DNA from: Deltaproteobacteria bacterium
Lineage (GTDB): Bacteria > Desulfobacterota > Deferrimicrobia > Deferrimicrobiales > Deferrimicrobiaceae
NCBI GenBank assembly: GCA_021815305.1
Contig: JAKAHC010000002.1
Span: 288,112 to 352,111, forward strand
Length of the DNA stretch: 64,000 nucleotides
Direction: 5' to 3'
This document shows positions 50,683-60,276 of this stretch, piece after piece. The notes under the pieces are model-generated. The model was given only the letters and a program-made list of their open reading frames with translations, did no database searches and was not told where the DNA came from. The translations under genes and the position numbers were made by a program. Each line of letters opens with the position of its first letter. The first letter of the stretch is position 1.

Positions 50683-53600
50683 CGGGTCCTCCCGGCGCCG
50701 TCGAACGGGTAGCGCGGCAGGTCCACGGAGACGGCGGTTCCCGTGCCGCGCTCCGAAACGACACGCACCTCTCCCCCGTGCAGCTCCACCAGCCTCCGGA
50801 CGATCGGCATCCCCAGCCCCACCCCCTGCGCCTTGTTCGTGTAGAACGGCTGGAACACTTTCGACAGCTCTTCCTCGGTCATCCCCGGACCGTTGTCCTC
50901 GACGGTGATCCGCACCCCGCCGCCTTGCTCCGACAGGCGCACGCGGACCCGGCCCTCCCCGCGGGGAGCGGCCTCGATCGCGTTCTTCACGATGTTGGTG
51001 ATCACCTGCTTGATCCGGACGCCGTCCACCAGCGCGCTCAAGCGGACGTCGGGCGGGTCCACGGCGACCGCGACCCCGCGTCGGCGCCACTCCTCCTCCA
51101 GCCCGAAGACCGACGAGCGCGCGATCCCGGCCAGGTCGTAGTCGTCCAGTTGCAGTGCGATGTCCCGGGTGTAGTCCAGCAGTTCGTTGACGATGACCTC
51201 CATCGAGGAGACGGCTTCCCGGATCGTCCCGATCACCTCGGCGCCTTCCGGGCCGCCGAGCTCCTCCCCCAGCAACCGCGTGCTCATCTTGATCGACCCC
51301 AGCGGGGTGCGGATCTCGTGCGCCACGCCCGCCGCCATCTGCCCGAGGGATGCCAGCTTTTCCGTCTGGATCATCTTGGCCTGCATGGCTTTGAGCTCGG
51401 TCAGGTCCTTGAAGGAGGCGACGAACCCCGACGCCTTCCCCCGCTCGTCCCGGATCCTTGCGGTGGAGACCAGCCCCGGGGCCTGCGTGCCGTCGCCCCG
51501 GCGGATGTCCACCTCGCCGCGCCAGTGGCCGTTCCGGTAGGTTGCGCGGGCGATGATCCGCTGCCGCTCCCGGTACGGCGTGTCCCGGATCAGGAGCTGG
51601 AACTCCCCCCCGATCATCTCGCGTTCCTCCCGGCGGAAAAGGCGGCACCCCCCTTCGTTCACCGCGGTGATTCTCCCTTCCGCGTCGAAGGCGACGATCC
51701 CGTCGTCGATGCTGTGCACCACGCTGGCAAGAAGTCGCTCGCGGGCGCGGATCTCCCCCTCCTTGTGGGTCACCGCCTCCCGCGTGCTCGCCAGGTCCTT
51801 CTCCATCTCCCGGATCGATTCGACCAGCGTCCGGGCGTCGGCAAGGGCGATGGGAAGCATGTCCCGCAGGACGTTGCGCGCGGCGATCGTTCCGATGGAG
51901 CCGGTGAGGATCCGCTCCACGCGCACCGGCAGCTCCATCTGGCGGATCACCGCCTCGCGGGTCTGCCCCCTGCTCTTGATCTCGCGGATCTCCCGGACGA
52001 CCTCTCCGACCTCCTTCTCCTTCTCCTGTCCCGCGTAGCGGGTCACCACCGCCTCGATTTCCTCGAGCGAAGGGTAGCGCCCCCCGTCACGCCCGGCCCC
52101 CCGCTCCGCAAAACCGCCTGCGGCGAATCCGCGCGCCGCTTCCGGAGACTTCCCGCCGGCGGAAGCCGGCAGCTGCGAACCCGCAAGGAACCCGAGGACG
52201 TTCAGGAAGAGGCTCCAGAAGACCGCGTTCCCCACGGGATCGCCGATCCCCGCCGCGAGGAAATCGGTGGGCCGCAGCGCAGCGACGCCGAAGGGGCCTG
52301 CGGACACGAACGCGGCGGAGAGGAACCCCGCCTTGGCCGCGGCGGGGAGGATCAGGGTGTAGAACCATGCGGCGAAACCCGCGCAGATCCCGATCACCGC
52401 CCCGCCGGCGGTGCCTCCCTTCCAGTACAATCCTCCGAAGACCGCGGGCCCGAACTGCGCCACCGCCACGAAGGAGATGACCCCGATCTCCATCAGCGCG
52501 GTATTGTACGACATCAGGCGGGCGTACAGGTACCCCAGGGCGATGACCGCCAGCATCGACACGCGCGTCGCGGCCAGCAGGAAACCGTAGGCGTGGAAAT
52601 TTTTCCTCGCCCAGAGGATGCCCGGGATGACCAGGTTGTTCGCCACCATCTTCCCGAGCGCCACGGAAGAGACCAGCACCATCGCCGTTGCCGCGGAAAA
52701 TCCCCCGAGGAAGACCAGGAGGCTCGCGGCGTGGTTTCCTGCGAGCATGGGGATCGCCAGAACATACTTGTCCCCCGCGGCGGCCGGCAGTCCCAGGAGC
52801 AGTCCCCCGAAAGCGATCGGGATCACAAAGAGGTTGATGAGGAGAAGGTACAGCGGAAACATCCACATCGCCGTCTTGATGTGGGACTCCTCCCCGTTCT
52901 GCACGACAAGGACATGGAACTGCCGGGGAAGGAGGAGGACATCGATGACGGCGATGGTGAAATACGCCCCCCACCGGGCGAATCCGTTCCCCGGGGCGTT
53001 CGACAGCCCCGTGAGGTTCCTCCACTCCGGGTGCGCGAGAAAGCGGCCGTAGATGTCCCCCATCCCGTCGAACACCCCGTAGCAGACGAAGACCCCCGCG
53101 GCCAGGAAGATCACGAGCTTGAACACCGACTCCACGGCGACGGCGGTGAGAACCCCCCCCTGCGGCCTGGTGAAGTCCAGGTAGCGCCCCCCGAAGAAGA
53201 GGGCGAAGGCTCCCAGGCAGATCGCGACGAGCAGCATAGGGTCGAACGCGGCGGGGGAACCGCCCTGCCCGCCCGCGATCATTTCGTAGGACAGCCCGAC
53301 GGCGCGCAGTTGCAGCGAGATGTACGGGATGCTCCCGACCACGAGGAACAGGGTCGCGAGGGCGCCCAGCCACGGCGTGCCCCCGTACCTGACACTCAGC
53401 AGGTCCGGAACCGAGGTTACGTTGTGGGTGCGGCAGAAGCGGACGAGCTTTCGCAGGACGGTCCACCAGCCAAGCGCGAACACGGAAGGGCCGATGAACA
53501 GCGCGAGGAAGGAAGGCCCGGTCTGGGCGGCGTTCCCGATGCAGCCGTAGAACGTCCAGGAGGTGCAGTAGACTCCGGCGGCGAAGACGTAGACGTAACG

Positions 53601-53726
53601 GTCGAGCCCCCGCGCGCGCAACGCATCGAACTTTCGCTCCCCCAGGTACCCGACCCCGAACAGCAGGAGAAGGTACCCCGTGACGACGGCTATGACGAAC
53701 TCTCCCTGGAACAGCGGCCCCGGCAC
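50679..53726 (-). CDS. sodium-solute-symporter-fused histidine kinase (CbrA-like)
   Basis: A 1015-residue membrane sensor. Residues about 1-500 form a solute:sodium symporter domain of about 13 helices (YVFAAGVYCTSWTFYGCIGN, LDFTRPQGGVLTAVAVESVF, GGFSAATAMVLVSSVALGKM). A cytoplasmic linker with coiled-coil character is followed by a PAS domain (about residues 650-770: VHSIDDGIVAFDAEGRITAV), then HisKA (GVAHEIRTPLGSIKM) and HATPase (IVKNAIEAAP, EDNGPGMTEEEL, GVGLGMPIVRRL). It probably senses or co-transports a small molecule and phosphorylates the sigma-54 regulator. A 62-residue membrane protein is encoded 1 bp upstream. Confidence 0.92.
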   Translation of the reverse strand: MPGPLFQGEFVIAVVTGYLLLLFGVGYLGERKFDALRARGLDRYVYVFAAGVYCTSWTFYGCIGNAAQTGPSFLALFIGPSVFALGWWTVLRKLVRFCRTHNVTSVPDLLSVRYGGTPWLGALATLFLVVGSIPYISLQLRAVGLSYEMIAGGQGGSPAAFDPMLLVAICLGAFALFFGGRYLDFTRPQGGVLTAVAVESVFKLVIFLAAGVFVCYGVFDGMGDIYGRFLAHPEWRNLTGLSNAPGNGFARWGAYFTIAVIDVLLLPRQFHVLVVQNGEESHIKTAMWMFPLYLLLINLFVIPIAFGGLLLGLPAAAGDKYVLAIPMLAGNHAASLLVFLGGFSAATAMVLVSSVALGKMVANNLVIPGILWARKNFHAYGFLLAATRVSMLAVIALGYLYARLMSYNTALMEIGVISFVAVAQFGPAVFGGLYWKGGTAGGAVIGICAGFAAWFYTLILPAAAKAGFLSAAFVSAGPFGVAALRPTDFLAAGIGDPVGNAVFWSLFLNVLGFLAGSQLPASAGGKSPEAARGFAAGGFAERGAGRDGGRYPSLEEIEAVVTRYAGQEKEKEVGEVVREIREIKSRGQTREAVIRQMELPVRVERILTGSIGTIAARNVLRDMLPIALADARTLVESIREMEKDLASTREAVTHKEGEIRARERLLASVVHSIDDGIVAFDAEGRITAVNEGGCRLFRREEREMIGGEFQLLIRDTPYRERQRIIARATYRNGHWRGEVDIRRGDGTQAPGLVSTARIRDERGKASGFVASFKDLTELKAMQAKMIQTEKLASLGQMAAGVAHEIRTPLGSIKMSTRLLGEELGGPEGAEVIGTIREAVSSMEVIVNELLDYTRDIALQLDDYDLAGIARSSVFGLEEEWRRRGVAVAVDPPDVRLSALVDGVRIKQVITNIVKNAIEAAPRGEGRVRVRLSEQGGGVRITVEDNGPGMTEEELSKVFQPFYTNKAQGVGLGMPIVRRLVELHGGEVRVVSERGTGTAVSVDLPRYPFDGAGRTR

Positions 53727-53727
53727 C

Positions 53728-53916
53728 TTACTCTCCCATGCGCCGGCTCACCGCAACGAGGACGTACACGAGGACGCCCCAGAGCAGGAACACGCCGGCT
53801 AGAAACGAGGGCACGCCGAGGAACGTCTCGGGGAGGTCGAACGCGCCCAGGACCGGCCACGAGAAGACGGCCAGGAACAGCAGGATGCACACCCTGCCCA
53901 ACACTTCCCCTCTCAA
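53728..53916 (-). CDS. 62-residue two-helix membrane protein, partner of the SSS kinase
   Basis: A short ORF with two hydrophobic segments (ILLFLAVFSWPVLGAF and FLAGVFLLWGVLVYVLVAV) and a short charged end (SRRMGE). It ends 1 bp before the kinase start, so translation is coupled. Small two-helix proteins commonly precede SSS-family transporter genes and are thought to be partners. No catalytic function is expected. Confidence 0.7.
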   Translation of the reverse strand: MRGEVLGRVCILLFLAVFSWPVLGAFDLPETFLGVPSFLAGVFLLWGVLVYVLVAVSRRMGE

Positions 53917-53983
53917 GCCGTCTCCTTCGTTACGTTCCCGCCGCGGGTGGAGTTGCGGATGAAGTTATTGTACTATCGATCCC

Positions 53984-54541
53984 ATGGGAACGCGGACCCG
54001 ATCGACAACCGGCGCGTTCGTCCTTCTCGCGGCGCTTGCCGCGTCCGCCGCTTTCGCCCTGTCCCCGCTGCGGGCCGCCCGCGCCGACGTCTACCGCTGG
54101 GTGGACGGAACCGGGGTGATCCATTTCACGGATGACCTCTCCACCGTTCCCCCGAAGTACCGCGGCAAAACCACCGAAATCCTGAAAGGTCCCCCGCCCG
54201 CCGGAGAACCCTCCCTCTCCACGATGGGAACCCTCCCCGCCCCGCAGGGCGGTTTCGGCGCGCAGCCGGCCGGACCGAACCCGGGGGAAGCGGAACCTCC
54301 CGCACCTCCGCAGGAGGACCTCTTCTCGGAAGCGGAAAGGATGAAGGCGAAGATCGACGCCAAGGAACGGTTCCTGCGGGAAGTCGACCGGAAGCAGTCC
54401 CTGGCGACCAACCCGTACCGCAACCGGTTCGTGGCCCCCGGCGACCTCGAACTGTACAGGAAATACAAGGAAGAGCTTCCCGGCGACCGGGAACGCCTCA
54501 AGGAACTCGAGTCCCGCCTCCCGTCCGGCGATTCGCGCTGA
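53984..54541 (+). CDS. DUF4124 domain-containing exported protein
   Basis: A 185-residue protein with a signal peptide (FVLLAALAASAAFALSPL) and the DUF4124 pattern DVYRWVDGTGVIHFTDD directly after it. A Pro/Gly-rich linker (about residues 75-110) leads to a charged helical C-terminus (YRKYKEELPGDRERLKELE). Periplasmic or envelope role unknown. Its last 44 bases overlap the 3' end of the convergent pseudouridine synthase gene. Confidence 0.8.
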   Translation: MGTRTRSTTGAFVLLAALAASAAFALSPLRAARADVYRWVDGTGVIHFTDDLSTVPPKYRGKTTEILKGPPPAGEPSLSTMGTLPAPQGGFGAQPAGPNPGEAEPPAPPQEDLFSEAERMKAKIDAKERFLREVDRKQSLATNPYRNRFVAPGDLELYRKYKEELPGDRERLKELESRLPSGDSR

Positions 54542-55433
54542 ACTCCGGCGGCGCATCGCAGGTCACGCGAATCGTATCCCCCGTGTCGGGGTGACGGAAA
54601 GCCACCTCCTCCGCGTGGAGCATCAGCCGCGTCTTCCCGGGGCCTTCCGGGGGCACTGCGGCGTACCTCCGGTCCCCGACGATGGGGTGCCCGACGGCGG
54701 CAAGGTGGGCCCGGATCTGGTGGCGCTTCCCCCGGGAGATCGTCGCGCGGACCAGGGTATCCCCGCCGAAGATGCGGACCGGCTCGATCCTCGTCCACCG
54801 GTGCGGGTCCGGGTCTTTCCGCTCCCTCCGAACCCGCACGGTCTCCCCTCCCTCCGCGTCGATCGCATACTCGATCGGCATCGGCCCACGGACCTCCCCG
54901 TGGACGAGGCAGAGGTACCGCTTGACCAGGTTCCCGTGCTCCCGCTCGCGCACCAGGAAAGCGTAGGCGCGGGCGGTGAGGGCGGCCGGGACCGCCCCGC
55001 TGGTGGCATAGTCCAGCCGGGTGAGCAGGGTAAGCCCCGGGACGCCCGCGATCTCCACGACCCCGGGATAGCGTTTCCGCAGATACCCCGCGAGGGTGCC
55101 GGCTTCGTTGGGCCGGTGCGGCTCGGTGTGGACGTCGGGAGGCTTGCACAGCACGGCGACGCAGGCGTCCTCGTACGCGATCGCAACACCCGGGGGATCG
55201 GAGGGGACGGGAAGCCAGTCGCGTTCCTCCGCGATCTCGGCCACGCGCACGGTTTCTCCTTCCCGGACGGAACGGCCTTTCGGCGCGATCCGCCCGTTCA
55301 CCCGGACCGCTCCCGCCTCCAGGGCGAACCGCACGCTGCGGGACGGGACCCCCGGGAACCGGTCCCGCAACAGCCGGTCCATGCGTTTTCCCGACTCCCC
55401 CGGCAGGACCTCGAACACCTGGTCTCTCAGCAT
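54498..55433 (-). CDS. RluA-family RNA pseudouridine synthase
   Basis: A 311-residue enzyme that isomerises specific uridines in rRNA or tRNA. It has an N-terminal S4 RNA-binding domain (SRSVRFALEAGAVRVNGRIA) and a catalytic domain with LCKPPDVHTEP, then LLTRLDYATSGAV, which carries the catalytic Asp of the HRLDxxTSG motif (His replaced by Thr). KRYLCLVHGEVRGP and KRHQIRAHLAAVGHPIVGD complete the family pattern. Confidence 0.88.
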   Translation of the reverse strand: MLRDQVFEVLPGESGKRMDRLLRDRFPGVPSRSVRFALEAGAVRVNGRIAPKGRSVREGETVRVAEIAEERDWLPVPSDPPGVAIAYEDACVAVLCKPPDVHTEPHRPNEAGTLAGYLRKRYPGVVEIAGVPGLTLLTRLDYATSGAVPAALTARAYAFLVREREHGNLVKRYLCLVHGEVRGPMPIEYAIDAEGGETVRVRRERKDPDPHRWTRIEPVRIFGGDTLVRATISRGKRHQIRAHLAAVGHPIVGDRRYAAVPPEGPGKTRLMLHAEEVAFRHPDTGDTIRVTCDAPPEFSANRRTGGGTRVP

Positions 55434-55513
55434 CCCCAGGAGTATAATGGATTGGCGAAAAGGCGTCGCCCCGTCCGCCAGAGAAACCGCAGACCGGAAA
55501 GGGGGATTCCGCC

Positions 55514-56002
55514 ATGTACCGGAAAATCCTCGTACCGCTGGACGGCTCCGCGCTCGCGGAACACGCCCTCGGACACGCGGAGGAGATCGCCCGGGGCACG
55601 GGAGCCGAGATCCTCCTGGTGCAATCCATCAACATCACGGTGCCCGTTGCTCCCGAAGCGGTCTTCATCGCCGGCGACGAGGCGATCGAAGAGGTGACGA
55701 AGGCCTCCGGGAAATACCTCGAGACCATCGCCGCCCCCCTGCGGACCGCGGGGTTCACGGTCCGCACGATGGTCGACGACCGCCCTCCGACGGACGCGAT
55801 CCTTCACGCCGCGGACCGGGAAGGGGTGGATCTGATCGTCATGAGCAGCCACGGGCGAAGCGGATTCTCCCGACTGGTGATGGGGAGCGTCGCCGAAAGC
55901 GTCCTTCACGCGACGCGGCGGACCATGGTCCTCGTCCGGCCGGAGTTGCCGGCGACCGAACCGGCGCACCGGAACGACCAGAGGTACCTGCAGGTTCCCT
56001 GA
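55514..56002 (+). CDS. universal stress protein (UspA family)
   Basis: A 162-residue cytoplasmic protein: KILVPLDGSALAEHALGHAE at the N-terminus and the ATP-binding motif SSHGRSGFSRLVMGSVAES (Gly-x2-Gly-x9-Gly-Ser) near residue 115. An ATP-binding UspA-type protein is expected. It is a single gene between convergent and divergent neighbours. The C-terminal tail beyond VRPEL is poorly conserved. Confidence 0.9.
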   Translation: MYRKILVPLDGSALAEHALGHAEEIARGTGAEILLVQSINITVPVAPEAVFIAGDEAIEEVTKASGKYLETIAAPLRTAGFTVRTMVDDRPPTDAILHAADREGVDLIVMSSHGRSGFSRLVMGSVAESVLHATRRTMVLVRPELPATEPAHRNDQRYLQVP

Positions 56003-56087
56003 AGACACGCGCCCGCGGGCGCACCGCCTGTACCGCGTCCGCACCGGTGCGGGTCGTTTCGCCTTCGGGTACTTCGCGGGACTTCGC
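56003..56087. terminator. possible bidirectional hairpin terminator region
   Basis: Two GC-rich palindromes (gcgcccgcgggcgc and ccgcaccggtgcgg) lie between the convergent usp and cyclophilin genes. No strong T-run follows, so termination is only suggested by position and structure. Confidence 0.35.
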
Positions 56088-56681
56088 TTACTTCCCGATC
56101 AGCGAAGCCTTCAGGATGACGACCGGGGTTCCCGGTACGTCCTGGAATCCCCCTTGCGTTCCCGTGGGCACGGCGCGGATCTTGTCCACCACGTCCATCC
56201 CCTGGATCACCTTCCCGAAAACGGCGTAACCGAACCCCTGCGGGGTGCGGTTCCTGTGGTTCAGGAAGTCGTTGTTCACCGTGTTGATGAAGAACTGCGC
56301 CGTGGCGGAGTCGACGATGTTGGTCCGCGCCATCGCGATCGTCCCGCGGTCGTTTTTCAGCCCGTTGTCGGCCTCGTTCCGGATCGGGGCGTGCCGTGTC
56401 TTCGTCTCCCGCATCTCCTTGTCGAACCCGCCGCCCTGGATCATGAAGTCCCGGATGACGCGGTGAAAGATCAGCCCGTCGTAGTGCCCTTCCTTCACGT
56501 ACGTGAGGAAGTTCTCCGTCGTGACGGGAGCCTTCTCGGGGTTTAGCTCCACCTGGATGACCCCCATGCTTGTCGTGAGCCGGACCACGGGTTTCCCTCC
56601 TTTTTTCCGGGCGACTCCGGCGCCGGAGGCGATCCCGCAGCAGAGAAGCAGAATTCCCGCGAACCAAAGCGATTTCCGCAT
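56088..56681 (-). CDS. exported cyclophilin-type peptidyl-prolyl isomerase
   Basis: A 197-residue protein with a signal peptide (SLWFAGILLLCCGIASGAG) and a cyclophilin domain: TTENFLTYVKEGHYDGLIFH, RVIRDFMIQGGGF, MARTNIVDSATAQFFINTV and GFGYAVFGKVIQGMDVVDKI. The catalytic Arg lies in FHRVIRDF. It folds proline-containing proteins in the periplasm. The active-site region is intact. Confidence 0.92.
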   Translation of the reverse strand: MRKSLWFAGILLLCCGIASGAGVARKKGGKPVVRLTTSMGVIQVELNPEKAPVTTENFLTYVKEGHYDGLIFHRVIRDFMIQGGGFDKEMRETKTRHAPIRNEADNGLKNDRGTIAMARTNIVDSATAQFFINTVNNDFLNHRNRTPQGFGYAVFGKVIQGMDVVDKIRAVPTGTQGGFQDVPGTPVVILKASLIGK

Positions 56682-56840
56682 CGAGGACCCCCGGTTCCCT
56701 GTTGTATTTTCATATTATTCGAATTTTTCCCGCGGCGAAAGCACCTGGACGCCGAACCTCGCGACCCGGATCCCGAATCGCGGGAGGACGGATGTAACCT
56801 TCGGGACGCATCCCACGCCATACGGACTATAATGGACCCG

Positions 56841-58349
56841 ATGACGACTTCCCGTAAGGCATCCTTGTCGCGCGCCCTGTCGCTTGTTCTCGTCCTCAGC
56901 GCCTGCGCATTTCCCGCCGCCGGAGCCGAAACGGTTCCGCTGTCCATCGGAGACGCGGTGCGGATGGCCGTGGAGAAGAACCTCGGGCTCAAGGTTGCGA
57001 CCTACTCCCCCGCCATCGCCGAAACCGGCATCCGGAAGGCGCGCGCGATCTACGACCCCCTCCTTTCGGCCCAGGCCAACCACCAGGGATCGAACCTGCA
57101 GGCGGCCCCGCAATCGTTCTTCGTCGACCGGCAACGCGCATTCACCTTCGATGCGTCGATCTCGCAACTGCTCCCCTCGGGGGCCACGACGTCGCTCTCC
57201 TTCAACAATTTCTGGTCCAAGGACAACTTCGGCCTCCCGACCTCCCGCTTCGCCCAGCCGCAGCTGACCCTGTCGTTCTCCCAACCGCTCCTCCAGGGAC
57301 TGGGCCGCGAGGTGACGGAGCGCGGCATCACCACGGCGGACGACGCGACGGATTCCGCCCTCGCGGGCTGGAACCAGCAGGCGCTGAACACCGCCGCGAC
57401 GGCGAGGAACCAGTACCTTGTCCTCGTGAAAGCGCGGGAGAGCCTCGCGACGCGGCAGGCCTCCCTGACGCTCGCACGCGAGGTCCAGGCGCAGAACGAG
57501 GCGCGGGTCAATGCCGGTGTGCTGGCCGCCTACCAGCTGCAGGATTCCCGGCTGGGAGTGCTCCAGGCCCGAAAGAACCTTTTGGACGCGGAGCGCGCGG
57601 AGAAAGACGCCGTCGATCAGCTCCGGACCACGCTGCACCTTGCGGAGGGAACTGCCGTCGCGACCACGCCGCCCCCGTTCGAGCCGTCGGATGTTTCCGA
57701 GGCCGACGCGCTGCGCACGGCGACGCTGCGGCGCCCCGACATCGTGAGTGCGCGCGTCGCCGTCCGCACCGCGGAATTCAACGAGAGGGTATCCCGCAAC
57801 CTCGCTCTTCCTTCCCTTGCGCTTCAGGGAAGCGGCGGGATCACGGGTCTCGACACGAGCTACGGCGACGCGATCGGGGACATGGGCAGCGCCAAATACC
57901 CCAACTGGTCCGTGGGGCTGAGTTTCTCCGTCCCGCTCGGAAACCACTCCGCGCGCGCCGATGTCGCGGCGAACCGGCTGATCGCAAGCCAGGCGCGGAC
58001 CCAACTCGCGGCGACCGAGGAGTCGGCGACCCTCGAGGTCAGGACCGCCCTGCGCGCCCTGTCCTCGGCCCGGGAGCAGATCGGCGTGACCGAACAGGGG
58101 GTGACGGCCGCGGAGGTCCTCATGGCCTCATACCTGAAGCGGCAGCAGCTGGGGCTCGCCACCACCAAGGACGTCCTCGACGTATCGGCAAGTCTGACGC
58201 TGGCGCGGGAGAATCTCACCGCGGCGCGCGCGGACTACCAGACCGCATTTACGAACCTGTGGAAGGCGACGGGGGAACTGCTGGACCGGCAGGGAATCCG
58301 CATCGAGGGTACCGCCATCGCATCCCGGACACGAAAGGGAACCCCATGA
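56841..58349 (+). CDS. TolC-family outer-membrane efflux protein
   Basis: The frame opens at ATG 56832, but that codon overlaps a TATAAT, so ATG 56841 is preferred; 502 residues. A signal peptide ([16 protein letters not shown]) is followed by two outer-membrane efflux repeats ([20 protein letters not shown] and [20 protein letters not shown]) with long coiled-coil segments, as in TolC. It forms the outer-membrane duct of the MacA-MacB pump encoded immediately downstream and overlaps macA by 4 bp. No Shine-Dalgarno is visible before either ATG. Confidence 0.9.
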   Translation: MTTSRKASLSRALSLVLVLSACAFPAAGAETVPLSIGDAVRMAVEKNLGLKVATYSPAIAETGIRKARAIYDPLLSAQANHQGSNLQAAPQSFFVDRQRAFTFDASISQLLPSGATTSLSFNNFWSKDNFGLPTSRFAQPQLTLSFSQPLLQGLGREVTERGITTADDATDSALAGWNQQALNTAATARNQYLVLVKARESLATRQASLTLAREVQAQNEARVNAGVLAAYQLQDSRLGVLQARKNLLDAERAEKDAVDQLRTTLHLAEGTAVATTPPPFEPSDVSEADALRTATLRRPDIVSARVAVRTAEFNERVSRNLALPSLALQGSGGITGLDTSYGDAIGDMGSAKYPNWSVGLSFSVPLGNHSARADVAANRLIASQARTQLAATEESATLEVRTALRALSSAREQIGVTEQGVTAAEVLMASYLKRQQLGLATTKDVLDVSASLTLARENLTAARADYQTAFTNLWKATGELLDRQGIRIEGTAIASRTRKGTP

Positions 58350-59542
58350 AGAAGCTCCTGATCGGGGTCGTCCTCGCGGCGGCGCTCGCCGCCGGGGGGT
58401 ACCTCTGCCTGAAAAAGGAGAATGCCCCCCCCGGTTACCGGACCGCGAAGGTCGAGCGGGGGCAGATCGTGGACACCATCACCGCGACGGGGACCATCAA
58501 CGCCGTGACCACCGTCTCCGTCGGGAGCCAGATCTCGGGGACGATCCGGAAGCTTTTCGCGGACTTCAACTCCCATGTCCGCAAGGGCGAGGTGATCGCC
58601 CAGATCGACCCGCGGCTCCTCGAAGCCGCGGTCGTCCAGGCGCAAGGGAACCTCGAAAACAACAAGGCCGCACTCGTGAAGGCGAAGGTCGCCGTCACGG
58701 ATACGGAACGAACGTACCGGCGGAACCGGGAGCTTCTTCCGAACGGCTTTGTGGCCCAATCGGATGTCGACACCTCCCAGACCGCATACGAGCAGGCGGC
58801 CGCGCAGGAAAAGAGCGCGGAGGCGGCCGTGACCCAGGCGGGAGGCGCGCTGAAGGTTGCCCGGACGAACCTCGAGTACGCCACCATCCGGTCCCCCGTG
58901 GACGGAATCGTCATCTCCCGCAACGTCGACGTCGGGCAGACGGTGGCCGCCAGCTTCCAGACGCCCACCCTGTTCACGATCGCCCAGGACCTGACGAAGA
59001 TGCAGATCGACACGAACGTGGACGAATCGGACATCGGCCGGGCCGCCAAGGGGCAGGACGTGAACTTCACGGTCGACGCGTGGCCCGAAAAGACCTTCAC
59101 GGGCAAGGTATCCCAGGTGCGAAACGCCCCGATCGTCACGCAGAACGTGGTCACCTACGACGTCGTGATCCTGGTCGACAACCGGGATCTCCTCCTCAAG
59201 CCCGGGATGACGGCGAACGTGACGATCCAGGTGAAAAAATACGAAAACATCCTGAAGATCCCGAACGCCGCGACGCGGTTCCGGCCGGCGGAGAAGTCCC
59301 AGGAACCCCTGTGGATGCTGACGAAGGGGAAAGAGAGCTCGGGCCAGCGGGTCTACACGCTCGGCAAGGACGGGAAGCCCGTGGCGTTGAACGTCAAGAC
59401 CGGCGTCTCCAACGGCTCGTACACGGAGCTCGTCGAAGGGAACCTGAAGGAGGGGGATTTCGTGATCACCGGGGAGGCTCCGAAAGGGTCGTCCTCCTCC
59501 GGAGGCAGCCCGCCAGGCATGGGGTTCGGGAGATTCCGGTAA
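58346..59542 (+). CDS. macA: MacA-like periplasmic adaptor (HlyD family)
   Basis: ATG 58346 overlaps the tolC-like stop (ATGA); 398 residues. One N-terminal helix ([19 protein letters not shown]) anchors it in the inner membrane. The lipoyl/barrel-sandwich segments are [20 protein letters not shown] and [20 protein letters not shown], separated by a coiled-coil hairpin. A beta-barrel domain follows ([16 protein letters not shown]). The Ser/Gly-rich C-terminus is probably flexible. It joins the ABC pump to TolC. Confidence 0.9.
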   Translation: MKKLLIGVVLAAALAAGGYLCLKKENAPPGYRTAKVERGQIVDTITATGTINAVTTVSVGSQISGTIRKLFADFNSHVRKGEVIAQIDPRLLEAAVVQAQGNLENNKAALVKAKVAVTDTERTYRRNRELLPNGFVAQSDVDTSQTAYEQAAAQEKSAEAAVTQAGGALKVARTNLEYATIRSPVDGIVISRNVDVGQTVAASFQTPTLFTIAQDLTKMQIDTNVDESDIGRAAKGQDVNFTVDAWPEKTFTGKVSQVRNAPIVTQNVVTYDVVILVDNRDLLLKPGMTANVTIQVKKYENILKIPNAATRFRPAEKSQEPLWMLTKGKESSGQRVYTLGKDGKPVALNVKTGVSNGSYTELVEGNLKEGDFVITGEAPKGSSSSGGSPPGMGFGRFR

Positions 59543-59544
59543 CC

Positions 59545-60276
59545 ATGGGCACCGCCACCATAGAGATCCGCGGGGTCACCAAGGCGTATCGGCTCGGGGA
59601 CATCCGGGTGGATGCACTCAAAGGGGTGGATCTTTCCATCGGCGCCGGCGAATTCGTCGCCGTGATGGGCCCCTCGGGATCGGGGAAATCCACTTTCATG
59701 AACATCCTCGGCTGCCTCGACCGCCCTACCGCGGGGAGCTACCGGCTCGACGGGGAAGAGATCGGCACCCTCTCGCGGGACGGCCGCGCCGTCATCCGGC
59801 GCAACAAGATCGGGTTCGTCTTCCAGGGGTTCAACCTGCTCCCCCGCCTTTCCGCGCAGGAAAACGTCGAGCTGCCGATGATCTACGACAACACCCCGGG
59901 GACCGCCCGCCACGAAAAGGCGCGCGCGGCGCTCGCTTCCGTCGGACTGGCGGATCGCGAGCACCACCTTCCGAGCCAGCTTTCGGGCGGGCAGCAGCAG
60001 CGCGTCGCCATCGCGCGCGCGATCGTCAACACGCCGTCGCTCCTCCTCGCGGACGAGCCCACCGGGAACCTGGACTCCGCCACCAGCGACGAGATCATGG
60101 AAATCTTCCAGCGGCTCAACGACGAGCTCGGGATCACCCTCGTTCTCGTCACCCACGAACCCGACATCGCGCTGTTCGCACGCCGGGTGATCCGCTTCCG
60201 GGACGGGCTCCTCGTGGAGGACCACCCGGTCGCCGAACGACGCAAGCCCCCCGCGGCGGAAGGGGTATCCGCATGA
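59545..60276 (+). CDS. MacB-type ABC transporter ATPase
   Basis: A 243-residue ATPase: Walker A is [20 protein letters not shown], the Q-loop is [20 protein letters not shown], the signature is [16 protein letters not shown], Walker B is [13 protein letters not shown], and the H-loop is [14 protein letters not shown]. This is the LolD/MacB class. It is a separate gene here, while E. coli MacB fuses ATPase and permease. It overlaps the permease by 4 bp. Confidence 0.92.
   Translation: MGTATIEIRGVTKAYRLGDIRVDALKGVDLSIGAGEFVAVMGPSGSGKSTFMNILGCLDRPTAGSYRLDGEEIGTLSRDGRAVIRRNKIGFVFQGFNLLPRLSAQENVELPMIYDNTPGTARHEKARAALASVGLADREHHLPSQLSGGQQQRVAIARAIVNTPSLLLADEPTGNLDSATSDEIMEIFQRLNDELGITLVLVTHEPDIALFARRVIRFRDGLLVEDHPVAERRKPPAAEGVSA

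Noticed and set aside
50778-54119. 1113-codon open frame on the plus strand
   Set aside because: It lies opposite the histidine kinase gene, is rich in Arg, Pro, His and Asp without domains, and is a GC-skew shadow.
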